Below are positions 45,066-53,749 of a stretch of 64,000 bases of DNA, in pieces. Position numbers and translations under genes: made by a program. The notes beneath the pieces are model-generated. The model did no database searches, had not been told where the DNA came from, and saw nothing but the letters and a program-made list of their open reading frames with translations. The stretch spans positions 1-64,000 of the forward strand of contig NZ_JANCPR020000019.1 of assembly GCF_028657195.3 (NCBI RefSeq), read 5' to 3'. How positions within the stretch are numbered: position 1 is the first letter of the stretch; every line of letters begins with the position of its first letter. This DNA is from Streptomyces iconiensis (GTDB lineage: Bacteria; Actinomycetota; Actinomycetes; Streptomycetales; Streptomycetaceae).

Positions 45066-45360
45066 CCTTCGCCCTGCACAGTGGTCGTCGCCGGGCGGTT
45101 GCCGCCGGGCGGTTGCCGCACCGTCCGTTCACCATGTCGGACCGGTTCTCGGAGCGCTGCCCGGTCATCCGTCCAAGGACACGTTCGGAGACGGCGAGTT
45201 CGTCCCGCTCGGCCCGCGCTTCCGTAAGCCGTTCGGCCAGCTGTTCTTCGAGTTCGTCCAGTTCCGCGCGACGCACGGTGATCCGTTCCGGCGGCTCGGG
45301 ATCCAGCATGCGGCGGATCGTAGAAGGTCGCCGTACCGCAGCGAGCAAGAACCGGACCAT
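45055..45360 (-). CDS. Small coiled-coil protein of unknown function
   Basis: This protein of about 101 residues has a central charged coiled coil (ELDELEEQLAERLTEARAER) followed by DELAVSERVLGRM. That is a pattern of small Streptomyces proteins often found near transposases. The C-terminal 35 residues are basic and lack structure. ATG at 45360 is preceded by GGAGGGA, which is one arm of a hairpin (45364-45387). A shorter start at 45309 would leave just the coiled coil. Moderate confidence. Confidence 0.55.
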   Translation of the reverse strand: MVRFLLAAVRRPSTIRRMLDPEPPERITVRRAELDELEEQLAERLTEARAERDELAVSERVLGRMTGQRSENRSDMVNGRCGNRPAATARRRPLCRAKVRT

Positions 45361-45363
45361 CGA

Positions 45364-45387
45364 GTCCCTCCCTCGAAGGGGAGGGAC
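45364..45387 (-). terminator. Hairpin between the amidohydrolase stop and the coiled-coil gene start
   Basis: GTCCCTCCC and GGGAGGGAC form a perfect 9-bp stem with a TCGAAG loop. On the minus strand it lies 6 bases after the amidohydrolase stop, fitting a terminator. Its second arm also supplies the GGAGGGA ribosome site of the downstream ORF, so it could hide that site. Confidence 0.65.
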
Positions 45388-45392
45388 CGTGG

Positions 45393-46607
45393 TCATGCCG
45401 TCAGGCGGGTGCCGCGGCGCCAGATGGCGCGGGTGTTGAGGGTGTCGCTGATGTCGCTGGTCGGGTCGCCGTCGATCAGCAGGAGGTCGGCGCGGAGGCC
45501 CTCGGCGATGCGGCCCCGGTCGCTGAGGTGGAAGCGGCGGGCCGTGCTCGCCGTGGCCGCGCGCAGAGCCCGTGCGGGTGCGAGGCCGGCCGCCACCAGG
45601 TGTTGCAGTTCGTGGTGCAGGCTCGCCCCGTGTGCCAGACCCCCGAAGAACGTCTCGGGCATGGAGACGTCGGTGCCGGCCAGCACGTCGACACCGGCGG
45701 CGTCCAGCGCGCGCACGGTGTCGTACACGTCGTGGAGCTTTCCCTGCGGGTAGCGGTTGTAGCTGGAGCGCAGGGTCCGGTCCCAGTCGGCGTCGAGGCG
45801 TGCGGCGACCCGGGGGTCGTCGGCAAGTTCGCTGCCGGTGATCCCCATCATCGAGGCGTTGAGCGTGATGCAGGGGATGACGAACATGCCCGCTTCCTTG
45901 ATCACGCTGATGATCTCGGCGGTGTGCGGCTGGTCCATGAACACGTGGGTGACGCCGTCGATGCCGGCTTCGGCGGCTGTCCTGGTGGCCTCCACGGTCA
46001 GCGCATGGGCCACGGTCAGTGCGCCGTACTTCCTGGCTTCGGCGACACCGGCGTGCACGGTGGCCCCGTCGAGCGCGGGCAGCCCGGGGTGTCCCTCCAC
46101 GCTGCCGTCGTCGATCATGAACTTGATGAAGTCGGAGCCCCGGGCGAGGAGTTGCGGCACGAAGGCGGCGGCCTCCTCGGGTGTGGTGGAGAACGGCATC
46201 AGGGGCATCACCGGGGGAAGGTCCCACTTGGGCCGGAACCCTTCGGGCATCAGCTCGCTCGGGTGGCCACCGGGCGGTGTGATGGCGAAGCCGGAGGAGC
46301 GCACGTCAGCCTGTGTGTCGTCGTCGGTGACGGCCCCCCGGTTCTCCCGGGTGTTCATCCCCTGCATCTCCAGTTCGGTCGTCACCCCGAACCGCAGAGC
46401 GAGCGCCAGGGAGCCCGGGGCGGAGTGGACGTGGGCGTCGATGAGTCCCGGCAGCAGTGTGGCGCCGCTGCCGTCGACGATCTCGCTGCCCTCGGGAGCG
46501 TCGCCACCGACGCGGACGATCCTGCCGCCGTCGATGACCACGGTCCGCACGCCGACCGCCTTCTCCCCGTCGAAAATCTGCGCGTTGGTAATCGCGGTGA
46601 GCGCCAT
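45393..46607 (-). CDS. Amidohydrolase family protein (imidazolonepropionase/prolidase-like)
   Basis: This 404-residue protein from ATG at 46607 starts with the small beta-sandwich (ITNAQIFDG) and the metal motif GLIDAHVH. It continues with a potential bridging Lys (DFIKFMIDDGS), His in TVAHAL and THVF, and the catalytic Asp in AGTDVS. Subtype III-like amidohydrolases with these features hydrolyse cyclic amides or dipeptides. It is divergent from a MarR-like gene at 46710, with ACATA/TATGT and CATACC/GGTATG repeats in between, so it is likely repressed by it. Confidence 0.9.
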   Translation of the reverse strand: MALTAITNAQIFDGEKAVGVRTVVIDGGRIVRVGGDAPEGSEIVDGSGATLLPGLIDAHVHSAPGSLALALRFGVTTELEMQGMNTRENRGAVTDDDTQADVRSSGFAITPPGGHPSELMPEGFRPKWDLPPVMPLMPFSTTPEEAAAFVPQLLARGSDFIKFMIDDGSVEGHPGLPALDGATVHAGVAEARKYGALTVAHALTVEATRTAAEAGIDGVTHVFMDQPHTAEIISVIKEAGMFVIPCITLNASMMGITGSELADDPRVAARLDADWDRTLRSSYNRYPQGKLHDVYDTVRALDAAGVDVLAGTDVSMPETFFGGLAHGASLHHELQHLVAAGLAPARALRAATASTARRFHLSDRGRIAEGLRADLLLIDGDPTSDISDTLNTRAIWRRGTRLTA

Positions 46608-46643
46608 GGCGGCCCGCCTCATTTCCTAGCTCGTTCAAGATTT

Positions 46644-46678
46644 ACATACCCGATGCTATGTAGTTATTGAAAGGTATG
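46644..46678. promoter_or_regulatory. Inverted repeats between amidohydrolase and MarR-like genes
   Basis: ACATA (46644) with TATGT (46657-46661), and CATACC (46645-46650) with GGTATG (46673-46678), sit in an AT-rich stretch between divergent starts. A likely operator and promoter zone. Confidence 0.5.
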
Positions 46679-46709
46679 CAAATGTGCCGGCCGGGCCTAG
46701 ACTCGGCAC

Positions 46710-47231
46710 ATGAGCAGCACGTCCTCCTCCGAGCAGCCCTCCGACGACCCGGCGCTGGATCAGATCGGCCCGGCGCTGTCCCGTCTGCGGCGACGCACAC
46801 CGGCATCGGGCAAGGACCTCTCCCGCAACCTCGTGCTCAACGTCATCGCCGACGCGCCGGGCGAGACGACCGTCGGCGGGCTTGCCACAGAGATGGGCGT
46901 CGCGCAGCCGGTGGCCAGCCGGACCGTCGCCGCCTGCATAGCGGACGGGCTGCTGCGGCGGGCGGCATCCCAGTCCGACGGACGCCGCACCGTGCTCGAA
47001 CTCACCGAGAACGGCGAGGCCGAACGCAACCGCTTCGCCGCCGAACAGCGAAGAGCGTTCCTGGAGATCACCGTCGCCTGGTCACCGGAGGAACGGGCCC
47101 TGTTCGCACGGCTCCTGACTCGATACGGAACCGACGCCACCGCCTGGTCCAGGAAACAGACCACAAGCCGCGAGGGAACGAGCGCCCCGAGTCCGAGTCA
47201 CGGCCAGGAGCCCAGGCATCGAGCGCGCTGA
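46710..47231 (+). CDS. MarR-like winged-helix regulator
   Basis: This is a 173-residue protein. The winged helix spans about residues 40-105 (VGGLATEMGVAQPVASRTVAACIADGLLRRAASQSDGRR, read in parts), followed by one helix and a polar Ser/Arg-rich tail of about 25 residues. ATG at 46710. It is divergent from the amidohydrolase gene, which is its probable target. The disordered tail beyond residue 145 is not a family feature. Confidence 0.85.
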   Translation: MSSTSSSEQPSDDPALDQIGPALSRLRRRTPASGKDLSRNLVLNVIADAPGETTVGGLATEMGVAQPVASRTVAACIADGLLRRAASQSDGRRTVLELTENGEAERNRFAAEQRRAFLEITVAWSPEERALFARLLTRYGTDATAWSRKQTTSREGTSAPSPSHGQEPRHRAR

Positions 47232-47499
47232 CGGTCGATCTGCTGTTCCGGCACTCGCCCGTGGACCGGGTGAGAGTCCTGGGAACCGACCGCACCACCC
47301 CTATGACCTCTGATTCAAGTCGGCGGAGGCTCGGTGCTGTGCCGTGCGCGTGAGCCGAACGACTCGCCTTGACGGCCACTGACGTTCACGCCAACGACGG
47401 CTCGGCGGCAGCGCGGGCGAGGCCGCGTCCGCCGGCCGACCGGGTTCTGTGCGCCTTGTTCTCGCGCGCCCGGTCGCCCGGCCGGTCGCAACCCGGCGC

Positions 47500-48882
47500 T
47501 TATGCGCCGATCTCGTTGTCGGCGACCCAGTTGCCGTGGAACCCGAAGGGCACGCGTCGCGGCAGACGGACGCGTGCCACGGGAGCTGCCGTGACGTCGG
47601 CGGCGTCGAGCACGACCAGTTCGCTGCGATCGGTGTTGCCGTCGTGGACGACCGACAGAATCCAGCCGTCGTCCTCGGCTTCGGCGCCGGGCCGTGCCAC
47701 GAACGTCGGCTCCTGGGTCACGCGCCCTGTTCCGAAGTGATGTGTGGACGCCTCTCCGGTCGTGGTGTCGAACTTGACCAGCGGGCCGGGTTCGAAGCTG
47801 CCGCCGAGGTCACGGTTCACGTCGTCGGAGAGGCGCAGGCTGTCGGGACCGGTTGCGCCGAACCAGCCGTAGCGGTGGGAGCGCCCGGCCCGTTGCGGGT
47901 TGATCCGCGGCCATTCGACACTGCGGTCGGAGATGATCTGCTCGGAGACGGTCCCCCGGTCCGGGGCGATGGTCCAACGGGCCAGCGCGGGCAGCCCGTC
48001 GGCGGGGCCGCGGAAGCTGTCGCGGAAGACCGTGTCGTAGCGGACGACATCCATGACGATCGAGCCGTCCGGGGCGTCGTACGCGTTGAGCACGTGGAAC
48101 ACATAGCAACGCGGCGCGTCGAACCACGTCATCTGATCCGCCGTGCCGCCACGCGGCAGCACTCCCACCCGCGAGGGGTGCTCCTCGTTCCAGCGCATCG
48201 GGAGCGCGTCGCCGTTCTCGGGTGCTCCCGCCTCCAGTCGGCCGACGGCGTCCATCGACAGGGTCACCGGCAGGTCGAGCACCACGACCCGGGTGGCGGT
48301 CATCGCCATGTCGTGAACCATCGGCACCCCGGAGACAGGCAGTTCGGCGGTGTGCGTCGCCTTCCCCGTGGCGTCCAGGACGACGTAGCGCAGGTGGTCG
48401 GCGCCGGGCCTGATCAGGTAGTTGATGGCATGCATCTCGCCGGTCACCGGATCGATCTTCGGGTGGGCGGTGAAGCCGTCCTGCAATGCTCCGCCGACGT
48501 CCCAGGTCGACATCCGGTTCAGGTCGGGGGCGATCGAAACCGGTGCCCCGCCTCCCTCGACGAGGGCGAGGAGCCGGCCGCCCTGGGCGAGGATGTTGGT
48601 GTTGGGCGAGTCCTCGGGAACGTCACCGTGGACGAAGCGGTTGCGGTACCACTCGGCACGCCCGTCGCGCAGACGGATTCCGTGCACCATGCCCCGGCCG
48701 ACGAACCAGTGATGGCCGCTGCCGGTTTCGTCGGACCCCGTCGGGTTGGGGCCGATCCGCAGGTAGCGGCCGTTCAGCTCGGAGGGCAGCGTCCCGGTCA
48801 ACGGCAGGTCGTCGACGCTCACCTCGTCGGAGACGGGGGCGAAGTTGCCCTCCAGGTAGGGATTACGGATCGAGGTGGTCAT
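47500..48882 (-). CDS. Carotenoid oxygenase family protein
   Basis: From ATG at 48882 the 460-residue product has the family's N-terminal RYLRIGPNP and four iron-ligand His: His140 (FTAHP), His190 (MVHDMA), His263 (VFHVLN) and His449 (GFHGNW). All are in the expected seven-bladed propeller positions. Such enzymes cleave carotenoids, apocarotenals or stilbenes with O2 and Fe(II). It is divergent from a PadR regulator with an ACTCC/GGAGT repeat between them. Longer upstream extension on this strand is non-coding. No carotenoid synthesis gene is in the window. Confidence 0.92.
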   Translation of the reverse strand: MTTSIRNPYLEGNFAPVSDEVSVDDLPLTGTLPSELNGRYLRIGPNPTGSDETGSGHHWFVGRGMVHGIRLRDGRAEWYRNRFVHGDVPEDSPNTNILAQGGRLLALVEGGGAPVSIAPDLNRMSTWDVGGALQDGFTAHPKIDPVTGEMHAINYLIRPGADHLRYVVLDATGKATHTAELPVSGVPMVHDMAMTATRVVVLDLPVTLSMDAVGRLEAGAPENGDALPMRWNEEHPSRVGVLPRGGTADQMTWFDAPRCYVFHVLNAYDAPDGSIVMDVVRYDTVFRDSFRGPADGLPALARWTIAPDRGTVSEQIISDRSVEWPRINPQRAGRSHRYGWFGATGPDSLRLSDDVNRDLGGSFEPGPLVKFDTTTGEASTHHFGTGRVTQEPTFVARPGAEAEDDGWILSVVHDGNTDRSELVVLDAADVTAAPVARVRLPRRVPFGFHGNWVADNEIGA

Positions 48883-48931
48883 CGATGTCTCCGATCGTGA
48901 GGACTGAAGGTGCAGCCTGTACTGTTTGGAT

Positions 48932-48947
48932 ACTCCAATCCCGGAGT
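48932..48947. promoter_or_regulatory. Inverted repeat between carotenoid oxygenase and PadR genes
   Basis: ACTCC and GGAGT flank 6 bases, 50-60 bases from either start codon. The repeat follows GTTTGGAT, a possible promoter element. It is a candidate PadR site. Confidence 0.45.
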
Positions 48948-48993
48948 CGGACGTGCAATGCCGGGATTCAGACCATCCGGATCGGGGCAAGGG

Positions 48994-49611
48994 ATGCCAA
49001 CGTTCTCCGCCAGCGCCTACGTCGTGCTCGGTCTCCTCGAACAGTCGGGTTCCGCGACGCCGTACGCGCTCGACCGCGAGATCCAGCAGAGCATCGGACA
49101 CTTCTGGGCCTTCCCGCGGTCCCAGATCTACGCGGAGGCCGCCCGGCTCGTACGGCACGGTCTCGTCCTGGAGGAGCGGGAGGCCACCGGGCGCCGACGC
49201 AGGACGCTGTCGCTCACCCCGGCCGGGAGGGACCTGCTCGCCAAGTGGCTCACCGGCCCGGCCGATCACCCCACGGAGATCCACGACGAGGGCCTGCTGC
49301 GGCTCTTCTTCCAGCAGGACGGCTCGTCCGGCGCCGCGCAGATACAACGCCTCGCCGCGCAGCAACTCCAGGAGCACCGCCGCAAGCTCGCCGAGTACGA
49401 GAGGATCCTCGCATCGGCCCCCGCCCTGGACGAGCCCGAACCGGACTCTCCTGGGCCGGGCCTGAGGTTCCAGGCCCCGCAGGCCGCTGCCCTGGCCTAC
49501 GGTCTGCGTTTCGAGCAGACGGCCATCGCCTTCTGGACGGAGATCGCCGAGCACGGCGCCGACGTGGCGGACCCACGCACTCCGGCGGCCGAGACGGTGA
49601 GCAACCAGTGA
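48994..49611 (+). CDS. PadR family transcriptional regulator
   Basis: This 205-residue protein has the PadR winged helix at the N-terminus (AYVVLGLLEQSGSATPYAL, then FWAFPRSQIYAEAARLVRHGLV) and the wing RRRRTLSLTPAGR. The C-terminal VirR/PadR helical domain mediates dimerisation. ATG at 48994; an upstream frame exists from 48910. It is divergent from the carotenoid oxygenase gene, its likely target. Confidence 0.92.
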   Translation: MPTFSASAYVVLGLLEQSGSATPYALDREIQQSIGHFWAFPRSQIYAEAARLVRHGLVLEEREATGRRRRTLSLTPAGRDLLAKWLTGPADHPTEIHDEGLLRLFFQQDGSSGAAQIQRLAAQQLQEHRRKLAEYERILASAPALDEPEPDSPGPGLRFQAPQAAALAYGLRFEQTAIAFWTEIAEHGADVADPRTPAAETVSNQ

Positions 49612-49672
49612 GCGGGCGCTCGGTGTTCGTGCGAAGCCGCGCGATCAAGCCCGACACGGTCTGTTCAGGTGC

Positions 49673-50524
49673 TCAGTGGCGGTACGCGGCTGTCGCGTTC
49701 TCGGTGAACGAGCGGAGCAACGGGTTGGTGTCACCCTCGTTCCACACCGCCACCACTCGGCTTGGCGCCATGTCGATCAGCGGCACCACGGCCAGCTCTG
49801 CCGGCAGGTCGTGTCCGAGCGGGGCCAGGCCGATCGTGCCGTTCCACAGCACCGCCTGCAGGCATTCCTGGACGACGCGCACCACTGGGCCCTCACGCGG
49901 CTCGCCGCCGTTCCAGTACGACTGCCAGAACGGGTCGGTTCCCTGCGGGAACTGGAACCAGTGACGGTCGCTCAGGTCGGCCAGCCGCAGCCGGTCGCGG
50001 CGGGCCAACGGATCGTCGGCGCGCAGGACCACGCCCACCGGATCGGCACGCAGCTCACGCACCGTCAGGGCGGTCTCATCGAACGGCGCCCGCGTCAGGG
50101 CGACATCGACCAGGCCGGCGCGCAGCCCGCAGGTCGGGTCGGTCAGATCGGTGTCCCGGATACGGATGTCGATGCCGGGGTGGCGTCGACGGTAAGCGGC
50201 GGCCAGCCTGGCCGCTCCCGGGTCAGTGCTGTCGCCCAGGATGCCGACGGTGATCGTCGCGACGCCGGCTGCCGCCGTCACGCGTACGAGGACGCGGTCG
50301 GCCTGGTCGAGCAGGGCCCGCGCCTCGTCGAGCAGCACCGCGCCCACAGCGGTGAGCGTGACACCCACAGGCGAGCGGGCGAACAGCAACGCACCGACCT
50401 CGGCCTCCAGTTGCCTGATCGCCCGGCTCAGCGGCGGCTGGCTCATGTGCAGTCGAGTGGCGGCCCGGCCGAAGTGGAGTTCCTCAGCGACCGCCACGAA
50501 GTAACGCAGGGTACGTAGCTCCAC
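49673..50524 (-). CDS. LysR family transcriptional regulator
   Basis: From GTG at 50524 the product is 283 residues. The N-terminal winged helix begins ELRTLRYFVAVAEELHFGRAA and includes MSQPPLSRAIRQLE. The periplasmic-binding-like effector domain follows. An ATG at 50557 would add 11 residues. It is divergent from the cupin gene at 50605 with about 80 bases between them, the normal LysR arrangement, so the cupin gene is the likely target. Confidence 0.92.
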   Translation of the reverse strand: MELRTLRYFVAVAEELHFGRAATRLHMSQPPLSRAIRQLEAEVGALLFARSPVGVTLTAVGAVLLDEARALLDQADRVLVRVTAAAGVATITVGILGDSTDPGAARLAAAYRRRHPGIDIRIRDTDLTDPTCGLRAGLVDVALTRAPFDETALTVRELRADPVGVVLRADDPLARRDRLRLADLSDRHWFQFPQGTDPFWQSYWNGGEPREGPVVRVVQECLQAVLWNGTIGLAPLGHDLPAELAVVPLIDMAPSRVVAVWNEGDTNPLLRSFTENATAAYRH

Positions 50525-50604
50525 GCTGCGACGATACCCGGACGGCATCGGCGTCACGGAAGCGGTCTTGGACAGTCACCAGGCCCGGGCGGTGCACTCG
50601 GGAC

Positions 50605-51102
50605 ATGAGCGAAGAAGCGAAGACCAGCACCGCACCGCAGGCCGACCCCGCCGTGTCGGTGGTCGGTCCCGACGACGGGGAAACGATCGCCATAGGTACC
50701 ACGCGCATGCGCGTCCTCGAAGACGGCAGCCATACCGGGCACCGCCTCGCAATCGCCGAATCCGTCCTCGCCCCGCACACCCCCGGACCGCCGCAGCACC
50801 GCCACGCCCTGCACGACGAGGGCTTCTACATCGTCTCCGGCACGGTGCGGTTCACCGTCGGGGACCAGGTCCACGACGCCACCGCGGGCGCGCTCGTGAT
50901 GGTCCCGCCCGGCGCCCCACACACCTTCGCCAACGTCACCGGCCAACCCGCCGTCATGCTCAGCACGTTCACCCCCGACCTGTATGTGCAGTACTTCCGA
51001 GACCTCCAGGACATCACCGCCGGCGGCCAGCCGCTGACGCCACAGGCCGGCGCCCACGCGATGAGCCGCTACGCGACCGAGCCCGCAACCGACCTCGCCT
51101 GA
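50605..51102 (+). CDS. Cupin domain protein
   Basis: This 165-residue single-domain cupin has motif 1 around PPQHRHALHDEGFYIVSG (His, His and Glu metal ligands) and motif 2 around PPGAPHTFAN. It most resembles quercetin-dioxygenase-like or storage cupins that act as small dioxygenases, isomerases or sensors. It is controlled presumably by the divergent LysR protein. A GCCGGCG/CGCCGGC hairpin terminates it. Confidence 0.9.
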   Translation: MSEEAKTSTAPQADPAVSVVGPDDGETIAIGTTRMRVLEDGSHTGHRLAIAESVLAPHTPGPPQHRHALHDEGFYIVSGTVRFTVGDQVHDATAGALVMVPPGAPHTFANVTGQPAVMLSTFTPDLYVQYFRDLQDITAGGQPLTPQAGAHAMSRYATEPATDLA

Positions 51103-51103
51103 A

Positions 51104-51124
51104 GCCGGCGGGACGTTCGCCGGC
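51104..51124 (+). terminator. Hairpin terminator after the cupin gene
   Basis: GCCGGCG and CGCCGGC form a perfect 7-bp GC stem with a 7-base loop, directly after the stop codon. It also lies 47 bases from the end of the convergent Lrp gene. Confidence 0.65.
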
Positions 51125-51170
51125 CACACCCCGCTCGCGCCCACGCTGCTCCCGCTCAAGGCCCCGGGTC

Positions 51171-52202
51171 TCAGAGCTGTCCCGTGGCGGCAAAGATCGG
51201 TGTTGGCGGGGTCACCGATGTGCTCCGCCCTTCCGTATCGAGGATGTGCCCGCCCCGTTTGTACGTCCGGAGGCAGATGTACCGGTCGGCGATGGCGGCG
51301 GAAGGGAGTTCGCGGACCAGTGCGGCTTCGAACGGGGCGATCTCCGCGGTACTGCGGAACCACATGGTCAGCAGCAGGTTCGAAGGACCGGTGATCGCCT
51401 CGACGACCCGGCACTGTGCGAGGCTGCCGAGCACCTCACCGGCATGGTTCATCTCGTCGGACGGCACTCTGAGCATGAAGGTGGTGGGGACGACCGGCCC
51501 GAAGACGGTGTTCGCGCCCTCGCAGCGCAGCGCGATCCGGCCAGAGGCGATCAGCTTCTCGACGCGGCGCCTGGCCGTGGGGCCAGTGGTCCCGCACTGG
51601 CCGGCCAAGTCCGCCCAGGGCCTGCGTCCGTCGTACGAGAGGGCCTCCAGCAGGGTGCGGTCGAGATCGTCGGGGGCGGAGCCAGGCCGGCGGGGTGCCG
51701 CTGCCGCAGGGCGCGTCAGCCGGGTGGACTGCTCCAGGTCCAGCGCCTGCACCTGCCACCGCGATCCCTCCCGATAGGTTGTCAGCCCGATCAGCGTGGT
51801 CACGCAGGCGATGCCCTCGATGGTTTCGATCCGCTCGCTCAGCAGCCGTTCCAGGCTGTCGAGGTCTGGGGCGAAGGCGTCGACCAAAAAGTCCGCCGCG
51901 CCGGATGTCGCCGACATCGAGACCACCGCCGGCTCGGCGACGAGTGCGTCAGCGACGCCCCGTTTGGCGTGCGGGCGGCAGCTGACGACCAGGAATGCCG
52001 CGCATCCGTACCGCAGAAAGGCTTGGCCCGGTCCGACCGCGACCCAGGCGGCGCCGCTTTCGGACAGCGCCTCCCACCTTCTGGCCAGGGTCTTCGGCGT
52101 GTGGCGCAACGGCCCGGCCAACTCCGCCCAATCGGCACGGGGGTTGAGCTGGAGGGCGTTGACGAGCGCGATATCGAGTTCAGAGCCGGTCCCGTTGTTC
52201 AT
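51171..52202 (-). CDS. Lrp/AsnC-type regulator with duplicated HTH and ligand domains
   Basis: This 343-residue protein is twice the usual Lrp length. The first half has an HTH (DIALVNALQLNPRADW) and a RAM-like domain. The second half repeats the plan, starting at LDRTLLEALSYDGRRPWADL, with its own HTH and effector domain. Such tandem Lrp proteins are common in Streptomyces. It is divergent from the MFS-M20 operon, and a 15-bp palindrome before that operon is a candidate site. A role in sensing an amino acid or an acyl-amino acid handled by the operon is inferred. Confidence 0.9.
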   Translation of the reverse strand: MNNGTGSELDIALVNALQLNPRADWAELAGPLRHTPKTLARRWEALSESGAAWVAVGPGQAFLRYGCAAFLVVSCRPHAKRGVADALVAEPAVVSMSATSGAADFLVDAFAPDLDSLERLLSERIETIEGIACVTTLIGLTTYREGSRWQVQALDLEQSTRLTRPAAAAPRRPGSAPDDLDRTLLEALSYDGRRPWADLAGQCGTTGPTARRRVEKLIASGRIALRCEGANTVFGPVVPTTFMLRVPSDEMNHAGEVLGSLAQCRVVEAITGPSNLLLTMWFRSTAEIAPFEAALVRELPSAAIADRYICLRTYKRGGHILDTEGRSTSVTPPTPIFAATGQL

Positions 52203-52266
52203 ATCGGGCAGTCTGGACCCTCTCTGTGTTGCGTATGTGACAGATCACGAGCCCAGTGATGCGCCT

Positions 52267-52281
52267 CACCCACAGTGGGTG
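52267..52281. promoter_or_regulatory. Perfect 15-bp palindrome before the MFS-M20 operon
   Basis: CACCCAC-A-GTGGGTG is a perfect inverted repeat with a single central base, 50 bases upstream of the MFS start and 65 from the divergent Lrp start. It is a good operator candidate. Confidence 0.6.
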
Positions 52282-52330
52282 CGCACCCCTCCGTGATGCG
52301 GACTCTCCGCATCCGTGGAAGCCGAGGTTC

Positions 52331-53749
52331 ATGATGCAGACACAGGTGCCAGCGGCCGAGGAGCCGGCCAAGGCAGTGGCCGCGCGGCGCCTACCGGCCA
52401 GGGTGCTCTTGGCCTCGATGGCCCTCGTCGAGCTGCTGAGCGGCGTGACCCAGGGCTATCTCACCCCGCTGCTGCCTTCCCTGGGCGGCGCCCTGCACAT
52501 CACGGATGCGGGACAGACTCGGATCTACCTCCTCTCACAGCTCGCCTTCGCCGTGTGGACGCCGCTGCTCGCCAAACTCGGCGACGTGTACGGATACCGC
52601 CGCCTGCTGCGGGTGTCCATCGCGCTCGTGGCGACCGGTTCGTTGCTGATGGCGGCATGGCCGAGCCCGTTCACCCTCTCCGTCGGTGTCGTGCTCCAGG
52701 CCGCCGTTGTCGGCTTCATGCCTCTGCTCATCGGCATTCTGCGGTACCGGGCGCCGGAGTACCGGCGCTCCGGCATAGGTCTCCTCGTCGGCGTGCTGAC
52801 CGCGTCGGTCGGTGTCGGCGGCGTCGTTTCGGGCTCGTTCAGCGAGCACTCGGCCACCCTCGGCCTGTGGGTCGCTGTCCCGGTCGCGGTCCTGGCCGTT
52901 GTCGCGGGCATGCTGCTTCCGGACGGGGCTCCGCGCGTCGGCGGACGTCTGCCGCTCCTGGCGTTCACGCTGCTGACGATCGGCCTCGTCGGCGTCGTGT
53001 CCGCGCTCTCGATGGGCGGCACCTGGGGATGGATCTCGGCCCGTACCGCCGTCTCGATGGGCGGCGGTCTGCTCGCCATGGTCGCCTGGGTCGCCGTCGA
53101 GGCCCGCGCGAGGACGCCGCTTGTCGATCTGCGGACGCTGACCCAACGGCCCGTGGCCATCGTCTCGGGCGTCACGTTCTGCCTGGCGTTCTCGACGATC
53201 GGCTTCTTCGGCGCGAACGCCGTCTTTCTGGGGACCTCACCCGGCAGGGCCGGTTTCGGCCTGGACTACGGGCCACGCGCGATCGCGCTCGTCGCGCTCG
53301 CGCTGAACGTGTTCGCGCTCGGCAGTTCGCTCTCCACCGCGGCGCTGCTGCGCAGGTTCGGCGAGCGCCGGACGCTCGCGCTCTCCGGTTTCGTCATCGC
53401 CGCGTCGTTCCTGAGCCTGCTGGCGTGGCACGGCTCGGCGCCGCAGTATCTCGTCGCGATCGCCCTGCTCGGTATCGGGTTCGGCGGCTACCAGGCTTCG
53501 ACCCGGGCGCTGTGTGTCGAGGGCGTTCCGGAACAGGACACCGCCATGGCGGCGGGAATCAACGAGCTCGCACTGTCGTTCGGCGCGGCGATCGGCGCTT
53601 CCACCGTGGGCGCGATCATGTCCGCCCACCAGGCGCCGACCGGCGTGACGATGCACGCGTACGTCTGGCTGTGGTCCGTGTGCGCGGGCGTCGCACTCAT
53701 CGGCACCGGGCTGGGCCTGAGGTACCGCAAGGGAGAGGAGCACCGATGA
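52331..53749 (+). CDS. MFS transporter, coupled to an M20 peptidase
   Basis: This 472-residue protein has about 12-14 membrane segments. The first (VLLASMALVELLSGVTQGYL) follows a short polar tail, and the loop LLAKLGDVYGYRR is motif A. Its stop overlaps the next start as ATGA, so it is translationally coupled to an M20 amidohydrolase. The pair suggests uptake of an amide or peptide followed by hydrolysis, or export of the product. Regulated probably by the divergent duplicated Lrp protein. Confidence 0.9.
   Translation: MMQTQVPAAEEPAKAVAARRLPARVLLASMALVELLSGVTQGYLTPLLPSLGGALHITDAGQTRIYLLSQLAFAVWTPLLAKLGDVYGYRRLLRVSIALVATGSLLMAAWPSPFTLSVGVVLQAAVVGFMPLLIGILRYRAPEYRRSGIGLLVGVLTASVGVGGVVSGSFSEHSATLGLWVAVPVAVLAVVAGMLLPDGAPRVGGRLPLLAFTLLTIGLVGVVSALSMGGTWGWISARTAVSMGGGLLAMVAWVAVEARARTPLVDLRTLTQRPVAIVSGVTFCLAFSTIGFFGANAVFLGTSPGRAGFGLDYGPRAIALVALALNVFALGSSLSTAALLRRFGERRTLALSGFVIAASFLSLLAWHGSAPQYLVAIALLGIGFGGYQASTRALCVEGVPEQDTAMAAGINELALSFGAAIGASTVGAIMSAHQAPTGVTMHAYVWLWSVCAGVALIGTGLGLRYRKGEEHR

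Noticed and set aside
48486..49964. A 492-residue plus-strand frame spanning the carotenoid oxygenase/PadR region
   Set aside because: It crosses two well-supported genes in the wrong frame and is Arg/Pro-rich without motifs.
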